A DNA stretch of 64,000 nucleotides, taken from Glutamicibacter ardleyensis. Lineage in GTDB: Bacteria > Actinomycetota > Actinomycetes > Actinomycetales > Micrococcaceae. How positions within the stretch are numbered: the stretch's first letter is position 1; every line of letters starts with the position of its first letter. This document shows positions 35,149-43,160 of this stretch, one piece after another. The position numbers and the translations under genes are program-made. The stretch covers positions 186,001 to 250,000 of the forward strand of contig NZ_BMKX01000004.1 of NCBI RefSeq assembly GCF_014644555.1, written 5' to 3'. The notes under the pieces are model-generated. The model did not search any database. It was not told the origin of the DNA and saw only the letters and a list, made by a program, of their open reading frames with translations.

Positions 35149-35194
35149 AAAACCCGCTTCACCTCATCTTTTCGATGAGGGGAAGCGGGTTTTT
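35149..35194 (+). terminator. Terminator of tRNA-Val copy 2
   Basis: Almost perfect long hairpin: AAAACCCGCTTC, CCTCATC, five-base loop, GATGAGG, GAAGCGGG and five T. Same outer arms as at 33653. Confidence 0.93.
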
Positions 35195-35419
35195 GTTTTC
35201 CCGTTGGGCTCCTCGAAAAATCCAGACGGTGCCATGGCCTGTATCTCTACATTCGATCCTTTTCATTTCAGTATCTTCAATTACCGTTGGCGGCTCGTCT
35301 TGTGGGTGATTTCAACCGTGATGTGCAACGATCGAGCTTAGAAGCGATCCCGGCGCCACAAATGTCGAGGCCGAGTTCTGAAATGGCTAAATTGTTGGTT
35401 CTAGTAAGAGGATACAATC

Positions 35420-37420
35420 ATGAAAGCAAACCCCACTTATTTACTTGATTCTTTGTCCAATAATGACGTAACTTTCTTCATTCCACCTTATCAGCGCAAT
35501 TATGAGTGGTCTGTAGAGAATTGCAGAGTCCTTCTCACGGATGTCCACAAAGTGGCTCGTTTAAACGAATCAAGTGTGAAGACGGAGCATTTCTTCGGAA
35601 GCATAGTTTATGTTGTCGAAGAATCTGGCTTTGGATTACCCGACAAATATGTGCTCACAGATGGTCAGCAACGGATTACGACCACGATGCTTCTGCTGAT
35701 GGCTCTTCGCGATAGTCTCGAAGATTCTGGCTATCAGGAAGCGATTCAGAAGCGTTATCTCGAAAACGAGCGAGCGGGTGATGGTAGTGAGTACAAGATC
35801 AAGCTTAAGCAAGTGGAAACAGATTGGGAGGCATATAAATGCTTGGCCCTGCGACATGAGATTCCTTCTTCTTTAAAGAATTCAACCGTTTACCAGAATT
35901 ATCTTTTCTTTCACAGGGAATTCGAATTGTTGAATGATGTCGTAAAAAAGGGTCTTCTAGAAAAAGGTCTGAGGAAGTTCAGTACTATATCTATTCAACT
36001 GGAACCCGACCGGAATCCATGGGAAAACCCACAAGAGATTTTCGAGTCTATGAACTCGCTCGGCAAGCCACTTTCGCTCGCCGACCTAGTCCGGAATTAT
36101 CTGCTAATGGGTCAGAATTCCGACGAGCAAACAAAACTGTACAACGAGTACTGGTTGACGCTCGAAAAACGGCTTCCTGGGAAATTATCCGAGTTTATCC
36201 GTGACTGGATGCAATCTGACCAACATAAGAGTTATAAAGTGGCGCGTGAGAGCAACTATAAAGAGCTCTATGGAATGTTTAAGAAGGTTGCCAGCGGTCG
36301 GACAGTAGAAGAGTTATTTGAGGACTTTGTTCGCTATTCGCGCCCATATGCTATTGCCTGTGGTCTTGATCAGACTAAGATCCAGGCGGCAGATCACGTA
36401 ATTTTTGATCTCAACATTATCGGTGTTGCACCTGCTTATTCCTACCTAACAGAGGTCCTAGCTGCTTGGTCGGCGAAAGAATTGACGGACGGTAGGCTCG
36501 TTAAAGTGCTATTGGCGATTCGAACATATCTCCTCCGCCGACGTGTTTTGGGCATGACCCAAGCTGAGAACAAATTCTTCCCTGTTTTAGGTGCCCGTAT
36601 AGCTGACCTAGTTTCATCTGAAAACTTGACGGAATCTTTGTTTGAACAACTCTCTTCACAAGAATATGCGTTACGACTACCGAATGACTCCGAACTGAGT
36701 TCACGGCTGGAAACTATGAATTTCTACAACTTAGGTAGATCTAGAAACTACCCTCGTCTGCTTCTGTCACTGGCCGAAGAGCTGCTGACAAAATCGCGTC
36801 CTGCTTGGGACGATAATACGCTTCAGCTGGAGCACATCATGCCTCAGAAGTTGAGTGCTGAATGGAGCAATGCTCTTGGTGAGTCTTACGAAAAGGATCA
36901 TCAGGACTTTGTGAATAATATCGGAAATATTACTTTGATTAGGCACAATCAAGAGCTCGGAAACAAGCCGTACGTCGCGAAAAAAGTTACGTACGCCGGC
37001 AAATCTGGTTTGCAGGTGACTCAGAACTACGTCCTTGACCGCGATGAGTGGAACGTCGAATCGATTCAACGACGTCAGCAATATCTAGTTGGCTTGCTGG
37101 TAGAGCAGGTTCTCGAAATTCCCCACGGGTTTAAACAGGCAAGCAACTGGAAGCAGAATAACGGTGGGTCTGGGCAGTTCGACTCGCGTCAAATTTTGAA
37201 CCAGTTGGCTGGGGAAACGATCCAATTTGTGTCGAATCCAAAAATCACTGCAACGGTTCTTAAGAACTCGAAAGTTCTCTTCGAAGGGCAGGAGTGGAAT
37301 CTATCGCCATTGACCGCGGAACTCAAAGATCGAGATGGGACTGTAAGTAAGTCAAAGTCTTATCAAGGTGCGTTGTACTGGAGCTGGGATGATACTCGAT
37401 TGGTCGACATTGATATCTAA
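35420..37420 (+). CDS. DUF262-DUF1524 (GmrSD-like) protein with C-terminal RAMA-like domain
   Basis: 666 residues. N-terminal DUF262 (ParB-like nucleotide-binding/nuclease) domain: FIPPYQRNYEW (20-30), DGQQRITTTMLL (81-92) and FESMNSLGKPLSLADLVRNYLL (208-229). DUF1524 (HNH type) domain: LQLEHIMPQKLS (468-479, catalytic His472) and NNIGNITLIRHNQELGNKPY (499-518). A last domain at about 596-664 resembles RAMA (restriction-methylase-associated) modules: a VLFEGQEWNLSPLTAEL core and SYQGALYWSWDDTRLVDI end. GmrSD, BrxU and SspE are DUF262/DUF1524 defence nucleases that cut modified DNA or use NTPs. Codon use and base composition are clearly AT-richer than the neighbours, so it is probably acquired; it stands alone next to a tRNA. 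Predicted: single-protein, modification-sensitive restriction factor. Good ribosome site absent; start ATG follows AAGAGGATACAATC. Confidence 0.85.
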   Translation: MKANPTYLLDSLSNNDVTFFIPPYQRNYEWSVENCRVLLTDVHKVARLNESSVKTEHFFGSIVYVVEESGFGLPDKYVLTDGQQRITTTMLLLMALRDSLEDSGYQEAIQKRYLENERAGDGSEYKIKLKQVETDWEAYKCLALRHEIPSSLKNSTVYQNYLFFHREFELLNDVVKKGLLEKGLRKFSTISIQLEPDRNPWENPQEIFESMNSLGKPLSLADLVRNYLLMGQNSDEQTKLYNEYWLTLEKRLPGKLSEFIRDWMQSDQHKSYKVARESNYKELYGMFKKVASGRTVEELFEDFVRYSRPYAIACGLDQTKIQAADHVIFDLNIIGVAPAYSYLTEVLAAWSAKELTDGRLVKVLLAIRTYLLRRRVLGMTQAENKFFPVLGARIADLVSSENLTESLFEQLSSQEYALRLPNDSELSSRLETMNFYNLGRSRNYPRLLLSLAEELLTKSRPAWDDNTLQLEHIMPQKLSAEWSNALGESYEKDHQDFVNNIGNITLIRHNQELGNKPYVAKKVTYAGKSGLQVTQNYVLDRDEWNVESIQRRQQYLVGLLVEQVLEIPHGFKQASNWKQNNGGSGQFDSRQILNQLAGETIQFVSNPKITATVLKNSKVLFEGQEWNLSPLTAELKDRDGTVSKSKSYQGALYWSWDDTRLVDIDI

Positions 37421-37661
37421 ACGTAGTTCGAAGTAATGTTCGGCTTTGAGGTTTGAGTAATACGACCGAATCAGATATCGGACGGTGAATTTTCTGTGAG
37501 ATCCTTGGCTGGTCTTAACGAGTCTGTTGGTGAGATGGCTGTATTAGTCATCTAACTTTTCCTGCGCCCTTGTCCTGCTATGAGTTGAGCGCTATCTCCC
37601 GTGGAATATTGGCATTTAGAATGAACTTCTTCATTTGTTTGTCACATGGGAAACTGAAGTC
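37421..37661 (+). other. Gap after the DUF262 gene
   Basis: 241 bases, AT-rich at first and host-like towards the end. I searched by eye for a partial copy of the tRNA-Val 3' end that would mark an attachment site and found none. No gene. Confidence 0.4.
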
Positions 37662-38273
37662 ATGACTGCTCCCGAAGAAAACGTCTGGATCGCCGCGACC
37701 CGAGCGAATCCCGAACACTCGCAGAACTTTGCACAACGCTGGCGGACCTTCGCGCAGGAAGGCCGCGATATTTTTGGTGAGGCGCGGACCATCGATGCGA
37801 TGGCAGATCGCGGCAGCCGAATCCTCGATGCCGGATGCGGTACCGGCCGCATCGGCGGCTGGTTGGCGCAGCGCGGGCATCAGGTCGTAGGAATCGACCT
37901 GGATGAGCACCTGATCGATGTGGCCCGCGAGGATTACCCAGAAGCGCGCTGGGAGGTTGGCAATCTGGCTGACTTCACGCTCAGCGATGGCTCTTCGGCC
38001 GCACCGGAGTTCGATGTGATCGTCTCGGCCGGAAATGTGCTCACCTTCCTATCCCAATCCGAGCGGCTGCCGGCCTTGGTGAAACTGCGTGAGCATTTGG
38101 CGGCCGAGGGACGCCTGGTGGTGGGTTTCGGCGCGGGACGCGACTATGAGTTCGCGGACTTCGAAGCCGATGCCGCAGAAGCGGGCCTCGAAGTGCAGCA
38201 GCGCTTCTCCACCTGGCAGTTCCACCGTCCGGCTGATGATTTCCTGGTGGCGGTGCTCGGCCGCGACAGCTAG
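37662..38273 (+). CDS. Class I SAM-dependent methyltransferase
   Basis: 203 residues from ATG 37662 (upstream in-frame extension of 9 residues rejected). Motif I is ILDAGCGTGRIGGWLAQRG, followed by the acidic VVGIDLDEHLID, typical for the Rossmann methyltransferase fold. The central part (FDVIVSAGNVLTFL) and end suggest a small-molecule enzyme. No NPPY/NPPW motif, so not a typical adenine DNA methylase. Substrate unknown. It returns to host-like composition after the DUF262 gene. It is convergent with the next gene, 13 bases apart. Confidence 0.88.
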   Translation: MTAPEENVWIAATRANPEHSQNFAQRWRTFAQEGRDIFGEARTIDAMADRGSRILDAGCGTGRIGGWLAQRGHQVVGIDLDEHLIDVAREDYPEARWEVGNLADFTLSDGSSAAPEFDVIVSAGNVLTFLSQSERLPALVKLREHLAAEGRLVVGFGAGRDYEFADFEADAAEAGLEVQQRFSTWQFHRPADDFLVAVLGRDS

Positions 38274-38286
38274 GCGCGGAGGAAGG

Positions 38287-39549
38287 TTATGCCTTGGTGC
38301 GCAGCCGCCACAGCGAGGTGACTTCCCGCGAGCGTGCTGCATGGAGGATGTCGGAATCATCCGTGGCGCGCCCGTGGGTGGGCAGGGTGTCGAGCCTGTC
38401 GATCACTTCGAGTCCTGCGTCGTCGATGGCATCGAGCAATAGCTGGCGGCTGCGCAGGCCCAGCAGCTCGGCCAGGTCGGAAATGATCAGCCAGCCTTCG
38501 CCGTGCTGCGTGAGGTGTTTGGGCAGTCCGCGCAGAAACTGCAAGAGCATCTTGCTTCCCGGATCGTACACGGCCGCATCCAGGGTGGTCGGCGCGCTTC
38601 CGGGCAGCCAGGGCGGATTGCAGATCACCAAAGGTGCCCTGCCCGCGGGAAACATGCTGGTCAGTTCGGCGCGCGCGGAATCACTGATGGCCAGGCGCGC
38701 GAAGTTGTCGTTTGCGCAATCCACCGCGCGCTGATGGATGTCGGTGCCGATTACGGTCTGCACTCCGCGGGCCACCAAGACGGCTGCCAGCACTCCGGTG
38801 CCGGTGCCGATATCAAAGGCCAGCTCGGTGGTGTTCAGCGGGGCCTTGGCGACCAGATCAACATACTCGTGCCGGGTGGGCAGGAACGTGCCGTAGCCGG
38901 GGTGGATCTTCTGGCCTAGCGCCGGCACCTCGACGCCGTTGAGGTGCCATTGGTAGGCGCTGAGCACGCCGGTGAGTTCCTGGAGGCTGACCACGGCACT
39001 GGTGGCAGCGGAGCCGGACTGCTGCGGATAGCCAAATGCCACCGCAGGTCCAACGCGCGGGGCCCGGGGCAGTTCCAGCGCGGCTTCGCCATCGGCGGTG
39101 TCCAGATTCAGCGGAACCAAGATCAACGACATCATGCGTGCGCGTTGGGCTCGCCCCTGGCGGATGGCGTAGAACTTTTCCGCGTCGGTTTGCGTCTTGC
39201 GCGAAGACTTGCCGCTGGCCGCCTTGGAAAGCCGGCGATCGATGGCCGAGAGCATTTGCTTGGCATTGTGGAAGTCGCCCAGCCAAAGCATGGCCATGCC
39301 GCGTGCTGCGTTGCGCATGGCGGCATCGGCGGTGAGCCGGTCGTCAACGACCACCACATTTTTGGGTGCGGGGCGTGCATTGGCAGAGAACCAGCTGGCG
39401 GAAGTGCGGGTTCCTTGATGGTCCCAGCTCAGGGTTTGGCCGGCAGTGTCGGGGGAGTGCTCGATGGCGGTGTACCTCGTTGAGTCGTGGCGCTCACCCG
39501 ATGTCTGACCGCGCGCGAGCGATGGTGCTGCGAAGTCCGGTACAGACAA
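38287..39549 (-). CDS. Methyltransferase with NPPW motif (RsmC/RlmG-like architecture)
   Basis: 420 residues as drawn from a TTG at 39549; the true start may lie further in, since the first about 40 residues show no domain. Central region about 70-190 is an N-terminal pseudo-methyltransferase-like part; residues about 235-345 form a catalytic Rossmann domain with AFDIGTGTGVLAAVLVARG (motif I), VIGTDIHQRAVDCANDNF and the catalytic LVICNPPWLPG. NPPW methylates exocyclic amino groups; in RsmC/RlmG-type proteins the target is guanine N2 of rRNA. Thus an rRNA modification role is likely, though a DNA role cannot be excluded by sequence alone. Not part of an operon. Confidence 0.82.
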   Translation of the reverse strand: MSVPDFAAPSLARGQTSGERHDSTRYTAIEHSPDTAGQTLSWDHQGTRTSASWFSANARPAPKNVVVVDDRLTADAAMRNAARGMAMLWLGDFHNAKQMLSAIDRRLSKAASGKSSRKTQTDAEKFYAIRQGRAQRARMMSLILVPLNLDTADGEAALELPRAPRVGPAVAFGYPQQSGSAATSAVVSLQELTGVLSAYQWHLNGVEVPALGQKIHPGYGTFLPTRHEYVDLVAKAPLNTTELAFDIGTGTGVLAAVLVARGVQTVIGTDIHQRAVDCANDNFARLAISDSARAELTSMFPAGRAPLVICNPPWLPGSAPTTLDAAVYDPGSKMLLQFLRGLPKHLTQHGEGWLIISDLAELLGLRSRQLLLDAIDDAGLEVIDRLDTLPTHGRATDDSDILHAARSREVTSLWRLRTKA

Positions 39550-39624
39550 TGATACGGAGTTTTCCGCTGGCGCTGGTGCAGTACCAGCACCCCTAGCATG
39601 TACGACTCCTGAGTGCTATCTTTA

Positions 39625-39641
39625 ACTTTGTAATGCAAAGT
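39625..39641. promoter_or_regulatory. Inverted repeat ACTTTG-N5-CAAAGT, candidate operator
   Basis: Perfect six-base arms around TAATG in the intergenic region before the membrane-protein/winged-helix operon (start 39704) and divergent from the methyltransferase. The natural candidate binder is the winged-helix protein encoded at 40353, which would then control its own operon. Binding is inferred. Confidence 0.5.
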
Positions 39642-39703
39642 ACTTTTCATCACGAATAACTTTGTGGCTCTACCGAGTCGCCCGATGAAAGAGAGAGCAG
39701 ACC

Positions 39704-40366
39704 ATGAGCAACGACAACACGCCAGAAACGGATCCGGCGCGGATCTTGGATGATATCGAGGCTAATGCGCGTCAAACACGTCAGGCCATGAGCCCGAACC
39801 AGCTGCTTCTCTTTTCGCTCTGGGGCGGCGCCTGGGTGATCGCGTTCATCGCGGTCTTCCTCACCTTTGCTCCGGTTGCTGCGCCGTTGCTGCCGAGATT
39901 TCTCGGCGTCGGCATTGGGGTATTCGCCTTTCTGCTGGCCATCGTGCTTTCCGCGGTGCACTCGGCCAAACGTGGCTCCGGAACGAAGGGGCCATCAATG
40001 GTGGAAGGTGCCATTTACGGCAACACCTTCACGCTAGGAATCATCTTTGCCGGCTTGCTCGGATGGCGGCTGCACGCGGCGGGCCTAGATTCCATGGGAC
40101 TGCTGACCTTCGCGCTCGGCGCACTGTGCTTGGTGGTGGGGGTGTTGGTAATCGCCGGATCGTTGATCTTCAATGATCGAACACAATTGATTTTTGGGGC
40201 ATGGATCTTAGTAATTGGAATGCTTTCACTGGCAGTGCCGGCGCCCTACAATTTGCTGGCCGGCGCGGTGGGAGGACTGGGGTTGATAGTGCTCGGGTTG
40301 CTGCACGGACTGAAGCCAGCATTGGTCGCAGGTGAGGTGGTTAAAGGTGGGCATGCACGAGCTTGA
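39704..40366 (+). CDS. Hypothetical membrane protein co-expressed with a winged-helix regulator
   Basis: 220 residues. A soluble N-terminal part (ARILDDIEANARQTRQAMSPNQ) is followed by about six membrane segments (roughly 37-60, 66-84, 103-122, 130-153, 160-177, 184-205). I do not recognise catalytic residues. The small regulator starts 14 bases before its end, so the pair is co-translated. This arrangement (membrane protein plus regulator of the HTH_34 winged-helix type) recurs in actinobacteria as a two-gene unit of unknown purpose; I am recalling this in general terms only. Confidence 0.75.
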   Translation: MSNDNTPETDPARILDDIEANARQTRQAMSPNQLLLFSLWGGAWVIAFIAVFLTFAPVAAPLLPRFLGVGIGVFAFLLAIVLSAVHSAKRGSGTKGPSMVEGAIYGNTFTLGIIFAGLLGWRLHAAGLDSMGLLTFALGALCLVVGVLVIAGSLIFNDRTQLIFGAWILVIGMLSLAVPAPYNLLAGAVGGLGLIVLGLLHGLKPALVAGEVVKGGHARA

Positions 40367-40649
40367 TCCAGTCATCCATGCACAGGCGCGCCTGCGCACG
40401 GTCACGGTGCTCGACACGCTTCGGGTCGGAGACCGAATCTCATTTCCCAAACTCCAGGGGCTGCTTGCGATGACCTCGGGTAATCTGGCGACACATCTGC
40501 GCAAACTTGAAGAGAGTCAGTATGTGGCAGTGGAGAAGATTTTGGAGGGACGCAATCCGGTGACCTATGTGTGTCTCACGTCCACGGGGCGGGTAGCGTT
40601 TGAAAACTATAAATTGGCGCTACGCGAACTGCTTGACCCGGCGCGGTAA
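40353..40649 (+). CDS. Winged-helix (HTH_34/MarR-like) transcriptional regulator
   Basis: 98 residues from ATG 40353, which has AAAGGTGG close upstream; a GTG at 40332 is rejected. The whole protein is one winged helix: VIHAQARLRTVTVLDTLRVGD, the recognition region SFPKLQGLLAMTSGNLATHLRKLEESQYV, wing EKILEGRNPVTYVCLTSTGR. No ligand domain. It overlaps the preceding membrane-protein gene by 14 bases, and an inverted repeat before that gene (39625) is the likely autoregulatory site. Confidence 0.88.
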   Translation: MHELDPVIHAQARLRTVTVLDTLRVGDRISFPKLQGLLAMTSGNLATHLRKLEESQYVAVEKILEGRNPVTYVCLTSTGRVAFENYKLALRELLDPAR

Positions 40650-40796
40650 AAAGCCAAACCTTAGCGCATACTTGCACGATTGCAAGACCTAGAAATCGGA
40701 GTCAGGCAAACGTAAGGTTGTGTCCAGCTAGCTCCAAAAATTGGCAGGTAGCGTCGGTTAGGTAAGTTGTTCGATCAAGCGACAGGAGATCATCTG

Positions 40797-40991
40797 ATGG
40801 GTTTGGGCGATAAGTTTAAGAACAAGGCTCAGGAAGCAAGCGGCAAGGTCAAGGAGACCGTAGGCGATGCGACCAACAATGAGAGCCTGCAGGCCGAAGG
40901 CGTGAAGGATCAGGCAGCAGCCAAGGCCAAACAGGCCGGCGAAGCAGTCAAGGACGCAGCTAAAGACGTTCGCGACGATCTGAACAAGTAA
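40797..40991 (+). CDS. CsbD-family stress-response protein
   Basis: 64 residues from ATG 40797 after ACAGGAGAT. Sequence MGLGDKFKNKAQEASGKVKETVGDATNNESLQAEGVKDQ is typical CsbD, small, hydrophilic, helix-rich and repetitive (KxQAxGxxKE). CsbD proteins are induced in general stress in many bacteria, mechanism unknown. Single gene with own terminator. Confidence 0.94.
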   Translation: MGLGDKFKNKAQEASGKVKETVGDATNNESLQAEGVKDQAAAKAKQAGEAVKDAAKDVRDDLNK

Positions 40992-41002
40992 AAGTTTTCC
41001 GT

Positions 41003-41037
41003 CCAAAGGCACCCACCAATTCGGTGGGTGCCTTTGG
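41003..41037. terminator. Bidirectional terminator after csbD-like gene
   Basis: Stem CCAAAGGCACCCACC against GGTGGGTGCCTTTGG, loop of 5 bases (AATTC). It lies between the convergent csbD-like and glycosyltransferase genes. Confidence 0.92.
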
Positions 41038-41056
41038 TGCGTGCGGGCATTGACAG

Positions 41057-42280
41057 TTAGCGGGCAGTAGTTAGTTGATGTAGTGCCCGGATTACCGGCA
41101 GCGAACTGTCTTCCTCCGCTTCCAGTTGCTTCGCAAGATGTGCAGCGCGCACCGCGTATTTATCGGTAGCCAGCGTCTGATCTATGGCTGCGAGCAGTCT
41201 TTCGACGCTCAGCTCTTTGTATTTGATCGGCTCCACTCCTGCGCCTAAGGCGTGCACGCGTGCCGCCCAGAAGGGCTGATCGGTGAAGATTGGCACGCTA
41301 ATCGTTGGCACGCCGGCGCGTAGTCCGGAGGCCGTAGTGCCTGCCCCGGCGTGATGAATGACCGCGGCCATCTGCGGAAATAGCCACTGGTGGTCGGTGC
41401 CGCCGATGCCCAAGATGTTCGGCTCGTTGATTCCGGGGGCGCCTTGTAGGATGAACCGCCGGTCACTGCGGGTAGCCACCTCGTGCATGAAATCCGCATC
41501 CATTGCCGCGGTGCTGCCAAAACCAAGGTAGACCGGTGGCGGGCCATCAGCGAGAAAGTCGAGAAGCTCGGTTGGGGCGGTCCAATCGCTATCGTGTTGC
41601 GGCCACCAGTAGCCGCAGGTGCTCATGGCCGGGCGCCAGTCCTTTGGTCGCGGAACCAGCAATGGGCTGAAACCGTGCAGGATCGGCGCGTCTTTGCTCC
41701 TGCGTTGCCGCTCGGAGGCGGGCCGACTGCGCGGCGGCAAGCCAAGTTCGGAACGCAGCCGGTTAACTGGCGGATCGTAGGGAGCTTTGCTGGCACCAAT
41801 GAGCGAGCCAAGGAGCTTGTTGCCCACAGCACCAAAATTGCGCGCGGTGCCTAACACCATGGGTGCGTAGGCCCCGCTCGGTACCGATGGCTGCAGGTGA
41901 GCGCCGATGACTGGAATCTGTAGCGCCTCGGCGACATCGTAGGCAAAAGGTGCGACAGAATTGGCCATGATCACCTCCGCTCCTTGCTCGGCGGCTCGCA
42001 GTGTTCCGGTGGCGGCGGACTCAAAATAGGCTTGCAATTCACGCATATACCAGCGCAATTTTTTGGCGCCAGCTTTCTGGCCCGGGGCTGCGGGGTTCAC
42101 CAGTTCATCCATGGAGCCGGGCAGTTCGTGGAAGGTGGCGCCGGCGTGGGTGACCAATGGTGCGTATTCCATGTTGGCCGCGATCGACACCTCAAAACCG
42201 TGAGTGCCCAGTTTGGCGGCGAGTCCCGCCATGGGTGCGACGTCGCCACGAGTTCCAGGGGTGATCATGAGTACACGCAT
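41057..42280 (-). CDS. UGT/GT1-type glycosyltransferase
   Basis: 407 residues. N-terminus MRVLMITPGTRGDVAPMAGLA is typical of antibiotic/sterol glycosyltransferases (GtfB/UgtP type). The C-terminal sugar-donor motif is clear: HHAGAGTTASGLRAGVPTISVPIFTDQPFWAARVHALGAG (PSPG-like, about 320-360), and VYLGFGSTAAMD in the hinge. It should transfer a nucleotide-activated sugar to a small lipophilic acceptor, either to build a metabolite or to inactivate a drug. It diverges from a TetR regulator, with a clear operator in between, which points to induction by its substrate. Confidence 0.9.
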   Translation of the reverse strand: MRVLMITPGTRGDVAPMAGLAAKLGTHGFEVSIAANMEYAPLVTHAGATFHELPGSMDELVNPAAPGQKAGAKKLRWYMRELQAYFESAATGTLRAAEQGAEVIMANSVAPFAYDVAEALQIPVIGAHLQPSVPSGAYAPMVLGTARNFGAVGNKLLGSLIGASKAPYDPPVNRLRSELGLPPRSRPASERQRRSKDAPILHGFSPLLVPRPKDWRPAMSTCGYWWPQHDSDWTAPTELLDFLADGPPPVYLGFGSTAAMDADFMHEVATRSDRRFILQGAPGINEPNILGIGGTDHQWLFPQMAAVIHHAGAGTTASGLRAGVPTISVPIFTDQPFWAARVHALGAGVEPIKYKELSVERLLAAIDQTLATDKYAVRAAHLAKQLEAEEDSSLPVIRALHQLTTAR

Positions 42281-42295
42281 TTTCTCTCCAGACTA

Positions 42296-42322
42296 TTAAT
42301 AGCGATCACTGTTCGCAATTAA
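42296..42322. promoter_or_regulatory. TetR-type operator between glycosyltransferase and tetR genes
   Basis: Arms TTAATAGCGA and TCGCAATTAA (9 of 10 positions complementary) with a seven-base centre. It lies 15 bases upstream of the glycosyltransferase start and just before a TATAGT -10 box (42326-42331) for the regulator gene, so a bound repressor would block both. Confidence 0.7.
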
Positions 42323-42379
42323 GTATATAGTCTAATGGTGTCAGCGGAACACCACCAAGGACGGCAGGAGAATTCTAGA

Positions 42380-43057
42380 GTGCCGAAGCAAAAGAAGCAG
42401 GAAGCCGGCGCGACTTTAGAGCGTAGCGCGAGGGGTCCCAAACCGTCGCACTCACGCGAAAAGATCGCACGGGTGGCCGTTGAGCTGGCCGACGAGCGAG
42501 GTCTGGACGCGGTGTCCATCAGAGCCGTCGCCCAACAAATCGGCGCGGGGGCAGCCTCCCTTTACCGATATGTTGATTCTTCGGACCAATTACTGGATTT
42601 GATGGTGGATCGGGTCAGCGGCGAATACGTCTTCGACGAGTTGGCCGGCAGCCCTGAAGAACAATTGCTCGCACTCGCCGCGCAGGGACGAGCGATTATG
42701 CACACCCACCGCTGGCTGGCACCACTGGTGCAGAGCACACGCGTACCAGGGCCACAGACCCTGCACTATTTAGAGTCCGCGCTGAGCGCCTTAGCGGGTA
42801 CCGCATTATCTGGAACGCAAAAACTTCAAACGATCGCCATGCTGACCGCGATCACCTCCGCCTTCGTGATCAACGAACTAAGTCAGCAAGATGCGCAGCC
42901 GCGCGGTGTTATCGAACTTCAGCAGGCGCTGGCCAGCGGTCAGTACCCGTTGCTTACCGCTGCCTTCCAACAGGCGGACCCCACGGTGGACCAAGACGGA
43001 GTGTTCGGCTCACTGATCAGGAATTATCTGCGCGGAGCCGGAATCTTCGAAGCGTAA
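42380..43057 (+). CDS. TetR/AcrR-family transcriptional regulator
   Basis: 225 residues from GTG 42380, chosen because AGGAG stands 9 bases before it; an ATG at 42335 directly behind the -10 box is the alternative. TetR DNA-binding domain at about 25-75: REKIARVAVELADERGLDAVSIRAVAQQIGAGAASLYRYVDSSDQL. The C-terminal part resembles TetR_C of the TetR/drug-binding type (RGVIELQQAL region). Divergent from a glycosyltransferase with a palindromic operator in between, so likely its repressor. Confidence 0.9.
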   Translation: MPKQKKQEAGATLERSARGPKPSHSREKIARVAVELADERGLDAVSIRAVAQQIGAGAASLYRYVDSSDQLLDLMVDRVSGEYVFDELAGSPEEQLLALAAQGRAIMHTHRWLAPLVQSTRVPGPQTLHYLESALSALAGTALSGTQKLQTIAMLTAITSAFVINELSQQDAQPRGVIELQQALASGQYPLLTAAFQQADPTVDQDGVFGSLIRNYLRGAGIFEA

Positions 43058-43160
43058 TTTTAACGCTATATTGCCTCGAATCGAAATCTTCTTTACCGTC
43101 GTGACTTGGTGTGAAACGATGAACCCATCACTAGCTTTACCGACGATACGGGAGTTCATC

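Noticed and set aside
37421-37661. Attachment site (partial tRNA-Val copy) expected at the right end of the DUF262 region
   Set aside because: I found no copy of the tRNA 3' end, and no integrase gene is present nearby, so I do not call an integrative element.
37635-38273. Methyltransferase next to the DUF262 gene as partner of a restriction-modification system
   Set aside because: It lacks NPPY or the cytosine-methylase PC motif, has host-like composition and looks like a small-molecule enzyme.
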